From CAYHPY01 sp964358485 (GTDB lineage Bacteria; Elusimicrobiota; Elusimicrobia; UBA1565; UBA9628), in assembly GCA_964358485.1 (NCBI GenBank), contig CAYHPY010000007.1:17273-81272 (forward strand): a DNA stretch of 64,000 nucleotides, in the 5' to 3' direction. The notes under the pieces are model-generated. The model saw only the letters and a list, made by a program, of their open reading frames with translations. It searched no databases and was not told the origin of the DNA. Numbering within the stretch: the first letter of the stretch is position 1; every line of letters begins with the position of its first letter. The translations under genes were made by a program, and so were the position numbers. This document shows positions 18,772 to 26,303 of the stretch, one piece after another.

Positions 18772-19212
18772 CTATTCCTCGACCGGCTCTTCGTTGAAAT
18801 TTCGTCCGTCCTCGCTGCGCATCCAACTTCGCGCTTCCGCGGCCCGGCCGCCGCGGACGCCCACGATCAGGTAACTGTAGCATGGCCAGGCCCGCTCCAG
18901 ATCGAACGGGGAGGGCCAGGCGGGGGCGTCGGGATGGCTATGGTAGACGCCGACGACGGCCCGGCCGGTCCCGGAAAGGGAGCGCTCGATGTGGGCGAGG
19001 GCCTTGGCATCCAGGGCGTAGCGGTTGGTTTTGGCGCCGGCCTCCCAGCCGTTGGCCAGGGGGCGCGCCTCGTCGATGGCGAGCGCCCGTCCCGGGACCT
19101 CGAAATTCCCGGGAACGGCGCCCAGGAGGAGTCCGCAGGCTTCCTCGGGGTAGGCTTTTTCGGCCGCCTTGAGGATTTGCTCCCGGAGGGCGGCGGGCAG
19201 GCGCAGGCTCAC
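18772..19212 (-). CDS. JAMM/MPN+ metalloprotease (Mec+-like)
   Basis: 146 aa from a GTG overlapping the cysM stop (GTGA). The JAMM zinc motif is complete: Glu in YPEEACGLLLG (about residue 24) and H-x-H-x7-S-x2-D as HSHPDAPAWPSPFD. In mycobacteria Mec+ frees cysteine from the CysO-Cys adduct; in other systems JAMM proteins trim residues after a Gly-Gly of a sulfur carrier. Here both jobs are plausible because the carrier is embedded in a fusion protein. It ends 9 bp before the fusion gene. Confidence 0.88.
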   Translation of the reverse strand: MSLRLPAALREQILKAAEKAYPEEACGLLLGAVPGNFEVPGRALAIDEARPLANGWEAGAKTNRYALDAKALAHIERSLSGTGRAVVGVYHSHPDAPAWPSPFDLERAWPCYSYLIVGVRGGRAAEARSWMRSEDGRNFNEEPVEE

Positions 19213-20141
19213 GCGGCTTCCCGCCAAAAGCGCTCGCTGGCGTAGCGCTCTCCCGAGTCCGGGAAAACGGTCACGACGGTCCCAGCTTTTCCTTCGGAGG
19301 CCAGTTCCTCGGCGACGCGCAAGGCCGCGGCGAGGTTGGCCGCTCCCGAAGGGCCGACCAGCAAGCCGTGTTCCCGGGCCAAACGGCGGGCCAGGGACCA
19401 AGCGGCCTCGGTGGAAATCGTCAAGCGCCGGTGGGCCAGCGCGGGATCGTAAATGGGGGGGACCAGGGAAGTCTCCATGTGCTTGAGGCCCTCGAGCCCG
19501 TGGAGGGGCTCGTCGGGCTCCACCGAGATCAATTGGACGCCGGGGGAAAGTTCCTTGAGGCGGCGCCCGGTCCCCATGAAGGTGCCGCTGGTCCCCAGAC
19601 CGGCGACGAAGTGGGTGACGGCGCCCCCGGTCTGCGCGTGGATTTCCGGCGCGGTGCCGTCATGGTGCGCCCGCCAATTGGACTCATTGGAGTATTGATC
19701 GGCGTAAAAGTAAAATTCCGGGTTTTCGGCGGCCAGGCGCCGGGCCTCGCGGATCGCCCCGTCGGAGCCTTCCAAAGGATCGGTCATGATCAGGCGCGCA
19801 CCGTAGGCTTGCAGAATCCGGAGGCGCTCAGCGTTGATGCTGTTGGGGACGGCCAGAACCGCGGGCCGGCCCAGGCGCGCGCAAATCCAGGCGTAGGCGA
19901 TGCCGGTGTTGCCGGAGGTGGCGTCCAGCAGGGTTTTGCCGGGGCCGAAGCGCCCGTCCCGTTCGGCGTCTTGAATGATCCGGAGCGCACCCCGGTCCTT
20001 CACCGAACCTCCCGGGTTGTGCCATTCGGCCTTGGCGTAAACCGCCACGCGGTCCAGGGCCCGGGAGAGGCCTTCGATCTTGAGAAGAGGGGTGTTTCCG
20101 ACGGTGATCGAGGAGGAGCGGAGGCCGGCGCTGGTCGTCAT
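19209..20141 (-). CDS. cysM: Cysteine synthase, CysM type
   Basis: 310 aa PLP enzyme of fold type II. PLP lysine K48 in NPGGSVKDRGAL, phosphate loop SGNTGIA and the GLGTSGTFMGTGRRLKE block, plus LVPPIYDP typical of CysM. Mycobacterial CysM uses O-phosphoserine and thiocarboxylated CysO as sulfur donor, and the gene order here (CysM, JAMM, CysO fusion) supports the same chemistry. ATG 20141 is chosen over the in-frame upstream ATG at 20198, because the promoter -35/-10 (20198-20170) lies between them. Confidence 0.88.
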   Translation of the reverse strand: MTTSAGLRSSSITVGNTPLLKIEGLSRALDRVAVYAKAEWHNPGGSVKDRGALRIIQDAERDGRFGPGKTLLDATSGNTGIAYAWICARLGRPAVLAVPNSINAERLRILQAYGARLIMTDPLEGSDGAIREARRLAAENPEFYFYADQYSNESNWRAHHDGTAPEIHAQTGGAVTHFVAGLGTSGTFMGTGRRLKELSPGVQLISVEPDEPLHGLEGLKHMETSLVPPIYDPALAHRRLTISTEAAWSLARRLAREHGLLVGPSGAANLAAALRVAEELASEGKAGTVVTVFPDSGERYASERFWREAA

Positions 20142-20169
20142 GAGGCGATGGAGGAGAGCCCTTCCTCTC

Positions 20170-20198
20170 AATGTACCATTCCTGACTAATTTAGTCAA
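20170..20198 (-). promoter_or_regulatory. Sigma-70 promoter TTGACT-N17-TACATT for the cysM operon
   Basis: Minus strand -35 TTGACT at 20198-20193 and -10 TACATT at 20175-20170, 17 bp apart; predicted start near 20163 and leader about 22 nt. The promoter begins within the last codons of the upstream transporter gene. Confidence 0.7.
20183..20197. promoter_or_regulatory. IscR/Rrf2-like operator dyad TGACTAATTTAGTCA
   Basis: A perfect 7-1-7 dyad overlapping the -35 box and spacer of the cysM promoter. Its core, GACTAAATTAGTC on the minus strand, fits the GACTRWWWYAGTC core of type 1 IscR sites, and related Rrf2 regulators (CymR) control cysteine genes. Placement over the -35 predicts repression. 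No Rrf2 gene lies in this window. Confidence 0.6.
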
Positions 20199-21105
20199 TT
20201 ATTGCGGCCGGGGTCAAGGGGCGGGCTTCTTGAGACGGGAGCTTCGACATCAAGGCCCCTCCAGCCAGGACCAAGGCCGCCCCGAAAAATTGTCCCGGCC
20301 CGACCGGCTCGTTTAGAAAGGGCAAAATCCGGGAAAGGAACAGGGTGACCAAGGGGTAGGTCAAAAGCAAAGTCGTCAACTTGGACAAGTCCAGCTCGGC
20401 CAAGGAGGTGTACCAAAGCCACAGGCTCAGGCCGGTGGTGATCAAGCCTTGGAAGAGGATCAACGAGAGCGCGGGGGGCGTCAGGCACCGGCTCCAGGAT
20501 TCGGCGGGGACGAAAAACGGGATCAAGGGAAGGAGGATCAGCATGCCGTAGAGGGTTCTGCCTCCCGCCACGAGCGAAACTCCCATCTCGGGAAGGAGTT
20601 TCTTCCCGAAGATGTGGGAGAGCTGAAAGCAGGGCGGCATGGCCAAAATCAGGAGCTCGCCGCGCCCGAGGCTGGTGACCGCGCCCGCTCCCAGGGCGAT
20701 GAGCATTCCCGTCAGGATCAGCGCGGTCGCACCCCATTGGCGCCGGCCGATCTTTTCATTGAGGAAAATAGCTCCGGTGGCCATGGAAATCAAAATCTCC
20801 ACCTGGGCCAGGACCACGATCCGGGAGGCGGGAACGGTTTTGCCGGCGTAAAAAAGGAGCAGGGAGGGCAGGGCGGTCCCGAAAAGCCCGAGGGCCAAAA
20901 ACGGCCAAAGGCGGCCCCCGGACCACAGCAGGGAGATTCGCCCCCGTTGAATTTCGCCTGCCAGCAGGGGGACGGAGGCCAGCGCCAGGGTGAGGACGGC
21001 GAAGGGAATCGGATCCATCATGCCCATGCTCAAGCGCGCGCCGATGCTCGAGGTCGCGGTGATGAGGATGTTGGTGAGGAGGATCGTTTTCTGGGCTCGG
21101 GTCAC
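20191..21105 (-). CDS. EamA/DMT family transporter, 10 membrane helices
   Basis: 304 aa starting at a GTG that overlaps the previous stop (GTGA). Two EamA repeats of five helices each; the ends of both halves are visible (FLNEKIGRRQWGATALILTGM and FLNEPVGPGQFFGAALVLAGG). The DMT superfamily moves small metabolites, including riboflavin in RibN-type members. As the last gene of an operon with ApbE and an FMN-binding protein, it could move flavin across the inner membrane; this is inference from context. The last codons are part of the cysM operator. Confidence 0.78.
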   Translation of the reverse strand: MTRAQKTILLTNILITATSSIGARLSMGMMDPIPFAVLTLALASVPLLAGEIQRGRISLLWSGGRLWPFLALGLFGTALPSLLLFYAGKTVPASRIVVLAQVEILISMATGAIFLNEKIGRRQWGATALILTGMLIALGAGAVTSLGRGELLILAMPPCFQLSHIFGKKLLPEMGVSLVAGGRTLYGMLILLPLIPFFVPAESWSRCLTPPALSLILFQGLITTGLSLWLWYTSLAELDLSKLTTLLLTYPLVTLFLSRILPFLNEPVGPGQFFGAALVLAGGALMSKLPSQEARPLTPAAIID

Positions 21106-21614
21106 GGGTCGTGCTTGAATTTCAGGGTTCGGGGATGCGGCGCGCCCCCGCTCAGGAAGGCCGCTAAAAGGCCGATGAGCAGGCCCAACCCGGCCTGAAA
21201 GCCCAAAAACGAAAGAATCTTGAGCCAGGCGAAGGCGGGAGAGACGAAGCGGATGAGCCAGCCCGAGGCTTCTCCCAGCAGGGCCGAGGCGAAAACCGCC
21301 GTGATCATGCTTTTTTTGGCGCGCTCCGAGACCGGCGCGAAAATGAACAGGTGCGTCAGGAGCAGGAGGACCACGCCCATGACGGGCAGGTGGGCGTGGG
21401 TCGTTTCCAGCAGGGACGCGGCGCTGCGGGGGGCGGAAAATTCCTCCGCCGAACCGAGGTAGTAGCCTTGAACGGAAGACGGGGTCAGGCCCATGCGGGT
21501 GAAATACATCGCGGCGTTGGTGCACCAGAGCCCGATCATGAAAGCCAAGGTCCACCAGAGCGTCAGGCGCATCATCGGATGGCCTTGGAAGCCCCCGCGC
21601 TCCATGTATTTCAT
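21102..21614 (-). CDS. Four-helix membrane protein of the flavinylation operon
   Basis: 170 aa with four predicted membrane helices (about residues 17-40, 75-95, 105-125, 135-158). Histidines at membrane edges (TTHAHLP and LTHLFIF, about residues 73 and 87) could bind heme or take part in quinone chemistry. The start overlaps the FMN-binding gene stop (ATGA). No named family is recognised with confidence. Context suggests a membrane electron-transfer partner of the flavoprotein. Confidence 0.6.
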   Translation of the reverse strand: MKYMERGGFQGHPMMRLTLWWTLAFMIGLWCTNAAMYFTRMGLTPSSVQGYYLGSAEEFSAPRSAASLLETTHAHLPVMGVVLLLLTHLFIFAPVSERAKKSMITAVFASALLGEASGWLIRFVSPAFAWLKILSFLGFQAGLGLLIGLLAAFLSGGAPHPRTLKFKHDP

Positions 21615-22138
21615 CGGGCCGCCTTCGGGTGGAGGACGGAATGGACGGCCAGAATTTTGCGGACGCCGTCGGTAATGGATTGGGAGGTCAGGCTGGCGCC
21701 GGTCATGTTGCGGATGCCCCGCCTTAGGAAAGTTTCGGGGCCGAGCCCCTTGCCGGAAAATTGGGCCAGCCAGCGGGGGCGGGGCATGTAATCCTCCGGC
21801 TCCAGGAAAGCCAGGAGTTCGACGAAGCGCACGGCGCCGCCGGGCTCGATGACCGCCATGAAGGTTTCCGGCATGGTCCGGACCATGTGGCTCTCAAAAT
21901 AGGCGTAGCCTTCGATCCCCGCGGTGGAACGGCCGACATAGTAGGTCCATACCAGGGAGTCGACCTTGACCCGCCCCGCCTCCTCGGCGGCTTTAACCTG
22001 TTCCGGGGTCAGATAAGCCGTGCGGCGCTCAACTTGGGCCGGCGCCGGAAACGCCAACCGCAGGGCCTGCTCTTTCTGGAGCAGAACCCGCGCGTTCGCC
22101 GGCCCGCAGGCCGCCAGGAGGATTAAGAGAAGCCGCAT
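21611..22138 (-). CDS. FMN-binding domain protein (RnfG/NqrC-like), exported
   Basis: 175 aa with a signal sequence ending near residue 15; ACG at residues 10-12 may be a lipobox. The C-terminal half is an FMN_bind domain (GIEGYAYFESHMVRTMPETF, LLAFLEPEDY). The flavinylation motif, normally S-G-A-T-x-T, reads T-G-A-S-L-T-S (about residue 150), so the usual acceptor Thr position is Ser. ApbE, three genes upstream in the same operon, would attach FMN covalently outside the cytosol. Probable role: extracytosolic electron carrier. Confidence 0.8.
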   Translation of the reverse strand: MRLLLILLAACGPANARVLLQKEQALRLAFPAPAQVERRTAYLTPEQVKAAEEAGRVKVDSLVWTYYVGRSTAGIEGYAYFESHMVRTMPETFMAVIEPGGAVRFVELLAFLEPEDYMPRPRWLAQFSGKGLGPETFLRRGIRNMTGASLTSQSITDGVRKILAVHSVLHPKAAR

Positions 22139-22148
22139 CCTTCCTATT

Positions 22149-23456
22149 CTAGAAAATGTAGCCTAGGCCGAGGTTCATTTGATTGACCCCGGTGCGCGCC
22201 TGGTTGAGCATCCACTGGTAGTCCCATTTGACCGCGATCTGGGGGATGGGTTTATAGGTGCCCCCGAAAGTATACTCGACCCGGCTATTGGCCGGGTCCT
22301 TGGCGAAAGACTCCGGGGTTTCCGCCTGGGTGTCGTAGCGCTCGTAGCGGAAGAAAGGCGCGAAATAGTGGCTGGTTTCGAAAAGGCCCAGCACATTGAA
22401 GGCGCCTTCGGCGTAACCGCCGAAAAACCGCCGCGGGGCGGAGGTCTTGGCCGCGTTGGTCAGGCCGTTGGCGGAGTTGACCGTGTCGGCGTTTCCGATT
22501 CGTCCCGCCGCGTAGAGCCCGCGCAGTTCGAGGCCTTTGTATTCGGCCTTGGAGTGGAGCTCCCAAATCGTCACCGGAACGGAGTGGACGACCTTCCCCT
22601 GATCGGCCTCGCCGATGTAAAAGGAGCCTCCCGCGCTGAAGCCGGGAACCGGCGCGAGGTCCAGCCGCGAGACCCAGGCCGGGTCTTCGGCCAGGGTCTT
22701 TGCGCCCGAGGAGCGGGCGTTGCGGAGGATGTCCGAACCCCGGACGCCGGTGAGGCCCGGCGTGGCGTCCTTGATCGCCTGCAGGCCGGCGATGGCATAG
22801 CTGCGGAAGGCGACCTCGCCCGTGTCGATGAAGAACCCCCCGCCGCCTTCCCGCCAGGTGCTGGGCAGGATGTTGCGCTCGACGCTCGGGCGGATGACGC
22901 CGTGAAAGGTGGTGGGCTCATGGATTTCGTTCATGAATCCCATCGGGACCAAAAGCAACCCGCCCCGAAGACCGCCCGAATCGTTCAATTTGAAATCCAT
23001 GTAGGCCTGCTCCACCGACACTTCTCCACGCCCCTTGCCCGTCGAGGCATGCTCGAATTCCAGCTCGGAGTTGAAGAGGATCCAGTCGTTGTATTTGTAG
23101 CCGAAATAGAGAACGGCCCGGAGCAAATCGGCCTCGTCGGCCTTGCCGCCGATCCCGCCCTTCTGGTTTCTCTTGGAGAAATCCTGGATGGTCATCTCGC
23201 CGTAGCCGCCGATGGAAACGCGGCGCTCCTTGGCGCGGTAGACCTTGGTGGCCGCCGGGGCCTGGCCGGCGGGGGCCTCGGCCTCGGGTTCGGCGGCCGA
23301 GCCCAGCTTGAGCTTTTCGAGTTCCTGGGAGAGAACATCCAGTTTTCTTTCCAACTCGCCTATTCTCGCATCTTGGGCCCGGGCCCCGAGAGACGTCCCG
23401 AGAATAAGGGCCGTCAGAACGGATGCTTTAATTTTCTTCATTTTTCTTTTCTCCAT
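22149..23456 (-). CDS. Outer-membrane porin-like beta-barrel with N-terminal coiled coil
   Basis: 435 aa. Signal peptide (ends ARAQ, about residue 27), a short coiled coil (RIGELERKLDVLSQELEKLK), a linker and then a 16-18-strand-like barrel region with alternating aromatics, ending GLGYIF with terminal Phe as in outer-membrane barrels. It resembles phosphate-selective porin O/P type proteins with a trimerising coil. Its position between apbE and the FMN-binding gene, under Fur-like sites, suggests uptake of an iron- or flavin-related solute, or an outer-membrane part of an electron path. Confidence 0.75.
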   Translation of the reverse strand: MEKRKMKKIKASVLTALILGTSLGARAQDARIGELERKLDVLSQELEKLKLGSAAEPEAEAPAGQAPAATKVYRAKERRVSIGGYGEMTIQDFSKRNQKGGIGGKADEADLLRAVLYFGYKYNDWILFNSELEFEHASTGKGRGEVSVEQAYMDFKLNDSGGLRGGLLLVPMGFMNEIHEPTTFHGVIRPSVERNILPSTWREGGGGFFIDTGEVAFRSYAIAGLQAIKDATPGLTGVRGSDILRNARSSGAKTLAEDPAWVSRLDLAPVPGFSAGGSFYIGEADQGKVVHSVPVTIWELHSKAEYKGLELRGLYAAGRIGNADTVNSANGLTNAAKTSAPRRFFGGYAEGAFNVLGLFETSHYFAPFFRYERYDTQAETPESFAKDPANSRVEYTFGGTYKPIPQIAVKWDYQWMLNQARTGVNQMNLGLGYIF

Positions 23457-24282
23457 TCAAAAACAATTGACAGCCGGCCTCGTTCCGAGGCCGGCCGTTG
23501 ATCAGCACGCACCCTTCATACGGCAGATCCGGATTCACGAAAATTGAAGTGGACCAGGCGTCGGCCTCAGCCCCGGTCGTGGCGACCACGGTCACGGGGG
23601 GGCGCCCCAAAACCGGGAGGCCCGTAAAGGGGGAAAGGATGTGCCCCGGCCGTTCGGAATTTCCCGAGGTCGAGACCGAGGCATCCTTAATAAGGAGGTT
23701 CGGGCCTCCGGGGACTTCCACCGGCCAACCCTCCCCGGCCGGCCCCGCCCCGAGGGCTTGGACCTGGCCGCCGAAGTTCAGCAACGCCGACTCGACGCCG
23801 CGGGCGCGCAGGGCGGCGGCCGCCTTGTCCAGGGCCAGCCCTTTGCCGATCCCGCCGAAGTCCAGGCGCATCCCTTTTTTCTTGAAAATAACCGTGCGGG
23901 GCCCCGGGTCGAGGGCGAGGTTCTTCCAGCCGTCCGGCACCGCCGGGTCAAAGGCCCCTCGGGACAGCCCGTGGTGGCGGCGGGAGAGGGAGAGGGCCTC
24001 CCACAGCGCCTCCGAGCAGGGAAACGGGGCTTGGGAAGCGGTCCTGTTGAGGCGGGAGACTTCCGACTCCTCCTTGAAGGTGGAAAGGACTCGGTCCAGC
24101 CGATCGACTTCCGAAAACGCCGCCTCGATGGCCGGGCCCGCGTGCGGGCCGGCGGCCGTGATCTCCAGGGCGGTGCCCATGATCCAGCGCGCCCGGGAGG
24201 CCGACGGAGGCCGGGTCCCGGCGGGGGCGGCCAGCCCGAGGAGAAGGGCTGGTAGAATTTTCTTATTGATATAGAGTCTCAA
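23428..24282 (-). CDS. apbE: FAD:protein FMN transferase (ApbE)
   Basis: 284 aa with an N-terminal export signal (KKILPALLLGLAAPAG). Family landmarks: MGTALEI, the D-x-x-x-S-x-[FY]-x-x-x-S-E-V region (DRVLSTFKEESEVSRLN), LDFGGIGKGLALD, VSTSGNSER and the metal-binding DAWSTSIFV. It transfers FMN from FAD to a Thr or Ser of FMN_bind proteins in the periplasm; the substrate is encoded two genes downstream. TTG start at 24282 lies inside operator dyad 24262-24286. The 3' end overlaps the porin start by 29 bp. Confidence 0.9.
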   Translation of the reverse strand: MRLYINKKILPALLLGLAAPAGTRPPSASRARWIMGTALEITAAGPHAGPAIEAAFSEVDRLDRVLSTFKEESEVSRLNRTASQAPFPCSEALWEALSLSRRHHGLSRGAFDPAVPDGWKNLALDPGPRTVIFKKKGMRLDFGGIGKGLALDKAAAALRARGVESALLNFGGQVQALGAGPAGEGWPVEVPGGPNLLIKDASVSTSGNSERPGHILSPFTGLPVLGRPPVTVVATTGAEADAWSTSIFVNPDLPYEGCVLINGRPRNEAGCQLFLNGEKKNEEN

Positions 24283-24286
24283 TAAG
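24262..24286. promoter_or_regulatory. Fur-like operator dyad 1, CTTATTGA-N9-TCAATAAG
   Basis: Perfect 8-bp arms (24262-24269 and 24279-24286) around 9 bp, overlapping the apbE start codon. The centre can be read as a 7-1-7 Fur-type site (TGATATA G AGTCTCA), matching TGATAAT in 5 of 7 on each side. The same arm sequence recurs in dyad 2. Binding here would block transcription or translation of apbE. Confidence 0.6.
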
Positions 24287-24303
24287 AAAATGTTAGCAAC
24301 AAT

Positions 24304-24330
24304 CCTTATTGAAATGCAATATCAATAAGG
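24304..24330. promoter_or_regulatory. Fur-like operator dyad 2, CCTTATTGA-N9-TCAATAAGG
   Basis: Perfect 9-bp arms (24304-24312 and 24322-24330) around 9 bp. On the minus strand the core TGATATT G CATTTCA matches the Fur 7-1-7 consensus in 6 and 5 of 7 positions. Its centre is 43 bp, about four helical turns, from dyad 1, so two dimers could bind the same DNA face. It overlaps a weak -35 TTGCAT; the -10 TAACAT is at 24295-24290. Confidence 0.6.
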
Positions 24331-24339
24331 AGGATGGGG

Positions 24340-25113
24340 CTACTTGCCCTGGGCTTCGATCCGTTTGATGACGCCTTCGAAGTGTTCCACGGGGTAGGCG
24401 CCCCGAACGGGAATCCCGTTAAAAAGGAAGCCGGGGGTTCCCGAGAAGCCGAGTTTATGGGCCTCCTCGGTGTCGGCCGCCACGCGGGCCTTGACCGCGT
24501 CGCTGTTAATGTCTTTCTTGAAGCGCTCGATGTCGAGGGCCAGTTCCTTGGCCGTCTTCTGGTAGAAATCCTCGCCGAGCTTGGCTTGGTTCTGGAAGAA
24601 GATGTCGTGCGCCTTCCAGGCCTTTTCGTGGGACTGGAGCTTCGCGGCTTCGATGAAGATCGCGGCGGGCATGGCTTGGGGGTGGAAGTCCAGGGGAAGA
24701 TGCTTGAAGACGAAGCGCAGGTCGTCGCCCAGCTTTTTTCGGAGCGCCTCGACGGTCTGGAAGCCCCGGACGCAGTAAGGGCACTGGAAGTCGGAGTATT
24801 CGACCAAGGTGTATTTGGCGTCTTTCTTGCCTCGAATCAGGGAGTTCTCGTCGATGACGGCCTTCAGGGGGTTTTTGAAGGATTCCTCGAATTCCTTTTT
24901 TTCCCGCTCGGCCTCTTCCTTCTGGCGGCGGAGCTGTTCCTCCTGGGCGGCCTCGTTGACCAGTTCGAAGAGCTGCTTTTTTTGCCCGCGGAGGGCCTCG
25001 ATGACCAGGTCGGGATTGGCCTTCAGGGCCTTTTCCAAATCGTCCCGGCTGATGTCTTTGGCGGAAACGGGAAGGGCGAGGACGGCCAGGATCAGGGCGG
25101 CGGCGGTTTTCAT
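24340..25113 (-). CDS. DsbA/BdbD-like periplasmic thiol-disulfide oxidoreductase
   Basis: 257 aa. Signal peptide (ends VSA), then a charged helical segment rich in Glu/Lys (residues 40-85) and a DsbA-type thioredoxin fold with C-P-Y-C in FQCPYCVRGF (about residue 112) and the cis-Pro loop SGTPGFLFNG. A helical insertion lies between. It probably oxidises or isomerises exported proteins. The cysteine-rich giant proteins and the protease in this window are examples of exported thiol proteins. The start overlaps the TlpA gene stop (ATGA). Confidence 0.88.
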   Translation of the reverse strand: MKTAAALILAVLALPVSAKDISRDDLEKALKANPDLVIEALRGQKKQLFELVNEAAQEEQLRRQKEEAEREKKEFEESFKNPLKAVIDENSLIRGKKDAKYTLVEYSDFQCPYCVRGFQTVEALRKKLGDDLRFVFKHLPLDFHPQAMPAAIFIEAAKLQSHEKAWKAHDIFFQNQAKLGEDFYQKTAKELALDIERFKKDINSDAVKARVAADTEEAHKLGFSGTPGFLFNGIPVRGAYPVEHFEGVIKRIEAQGK

Positions 25114-25634
25114 GTGTCTCTCCTCTTATTTAGGTAGGTGAGGATATCATTTTCGACCAACTTTTGCGGGGCCGGCCCCGTGTACTTTCGCACGACCTTG
25201 CCGTCCGGGCCGATGAGAAACATGGCCGGGAGGCTGGCGACGCCGTAGCGCCGGGAGGAAGATTGGTCGCCGAAAAGAACGGGGAAGGTGAGGCGGCGGG
25301 CGGCCAGGTAGGGCAGCACCACGGACCGGCCGCCCTCGTCCACCGAGACGGCCAGGATCATCAGGCCCTGGTCCTTGTAGCGGCGGTAAAGCGCGTCGAG
25401 GACCGGGAGTTCCTCCTCGCAGGAGGCGCACCAGGTGGCCCAGAAGCTGAGCACGACGGGGCGCCCGCGGAAATCGGACAGGGAGACCGTTTTTCCGGCG
25501 GTGTCGGGGAGCTGAAAATCGGGCGCGGCCGAGGGCCCGGAGCCGGTGCCCCCGGGGATCAGCAGAAGCGAACCGACGACGGCCGCCGCGGCCAGAGCGA
25601 CCGCGGCGGCCGTTTTTTTCGGCGTGTTCAGCAA
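25110..25634 (-). CDS. TlpA/ResA-like membrane-anchored thioredoxin
   Basis: 174 aa. TTG start at 25634 within the end of the TetR gene. N-terminal membrane anchor (AAAVALAAAAVVGSLLLIP), then AhpC/TSA-type thioredoxin fold with W-C-A-S-C in FWATWCASCEEELP (about residue 70) and cis-Pro in VASLPAMFLI. It reduces periplasmic disulfides, often for cytochrome c maturation. Encoded between a TetR regulator and a DsbA-like oxidoreductase and coupled to both. Confidence 0.85.
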   Translation of the reverse strand: MLNTPKKTAAAVALAAAAVVGSLLLIPGGTGSGPSAAPDFQLPDTAGKTVSLSDFRGRPVVLSFWATWCASCEEELPVLDALYRRYKDQGLMILAVSVDEGGRSVVLPYLAARRLTFPVLFGDQSSSRRYGVASLPAMFLIGPDGKVVRKYTGPAPQKLVENDILTYLNKRRDT

Positions 25635-26275
25635 CCGCAGGGGGTCTTGGGTCCCATGGTGATTTTCCTCCTTTTTTCCGGGTTTCGGTGCTGCTCCAAA
25701 ATTCCTCGGGCGATTTTTCCGACGCGGCCAAGCACCCCGGCGTCCCGGTGCGTGCGGGCCAGCATGATGGCGCCCTCGTACATGGATAAAATGGTTTCCG
25801 CGGTGGAGCGGGGGTCCAGGGTCGGACCGAAAAGGCCCGCCTCCCGGGCCCGGGTCAGGCAGCGGGCCATCCCCTCCGTCCAATCCTGGAAAAATTTTCC
25901 GGCGCGCTTGCGGAACTCCTCGTTCAAGTCGCTCATCTCCAGGGCCATGTTGCCGACGAAACAGCCGGCTTTGCAGCCGTTGCCGCCGAAGAGCTTGGCG
26001 CAGTCCTCGAACATCCGGGTGACGGCCACGGCGGGATCTCCCTCGGCGCAGAGGGGGTCGACCCGGAGCTTCCGGTAGTCGGCCATTTTTTCGTCAAGGA
26101 CGGCCAGCGCCAGGTCCTCCTTCGATTTGAAATGGTGAAAAAGGTTGGCCTTGGTCATGGAGCAGGATTTGGCGATCTCGTCCATGGAGGTGTGGTGGTA
26201 GCCCCGGAGGTGGAGCAGATGCTCCGCCTCGGTGATGATCCGCGCGCGCAGGTTCGGGTCTTTGGGGCGTCCCAT
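25628..26275 (-). CDS. TetR-family regulator, NemR/AcuR-like with sensor cysteines
   Basis: 215 aa. N-terminal HTH (YHHTSMDEIAKSCSMTKANLFHHFKSKEDL, about residues 26-55). The ligand domain carries C in FEDCAKLF and the pair GCKAGCFVGN (about residues 100-110); this cysteine-plus-GN region resembles NemR/AcuR-type electrophile or redox sensors. The C-terminus also ends C-G-C. It very likely represses its own operon, TetR-TlpA-DsbA, through the operator that abuts its ATG. A redox signal would fit the two thioredoxin-fold genes it controls. Confidence 0.85.
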   Translation of the reverse strand: MGRPKDPNLRARIITEAEHLLHLRGYHHTSMDEIAKSCSMTKANLFHHFKSKEDLALAVLDEKMADYRKLRVDPLCAEGDPAVAVTRMFEDCAKLFGGNGCKAGCFVGNMALEMSDLNEEFRKRAGKFFQDWTEGMARCLTRAREAGLFGPTLDPRSTAETILSMYEGAIMLARTHRDAGVLGRVGKIARGILEQHRNPEKRRKITMGPKTPCGC

Positions 26276-26303
26276 TTAGTTAACCGGTCGGTCAGTTAAC
26301 TAA
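26276..26303. promoter_or_regulatory. TetR-type operator, TTAGTTAAC-N10-GTTAACTAA
   Basis: Perfect 9-bp arms (26276-26284 and 26295-26303) around CGGTCGGTCA. The inner ACCGGTCGGT and outer GTTAAC are common in TetR-family operators. It fills the whole space between the -10 box and the ATG at 26275, so bound repressor would cover the transcription start. Confidence 0.8.
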
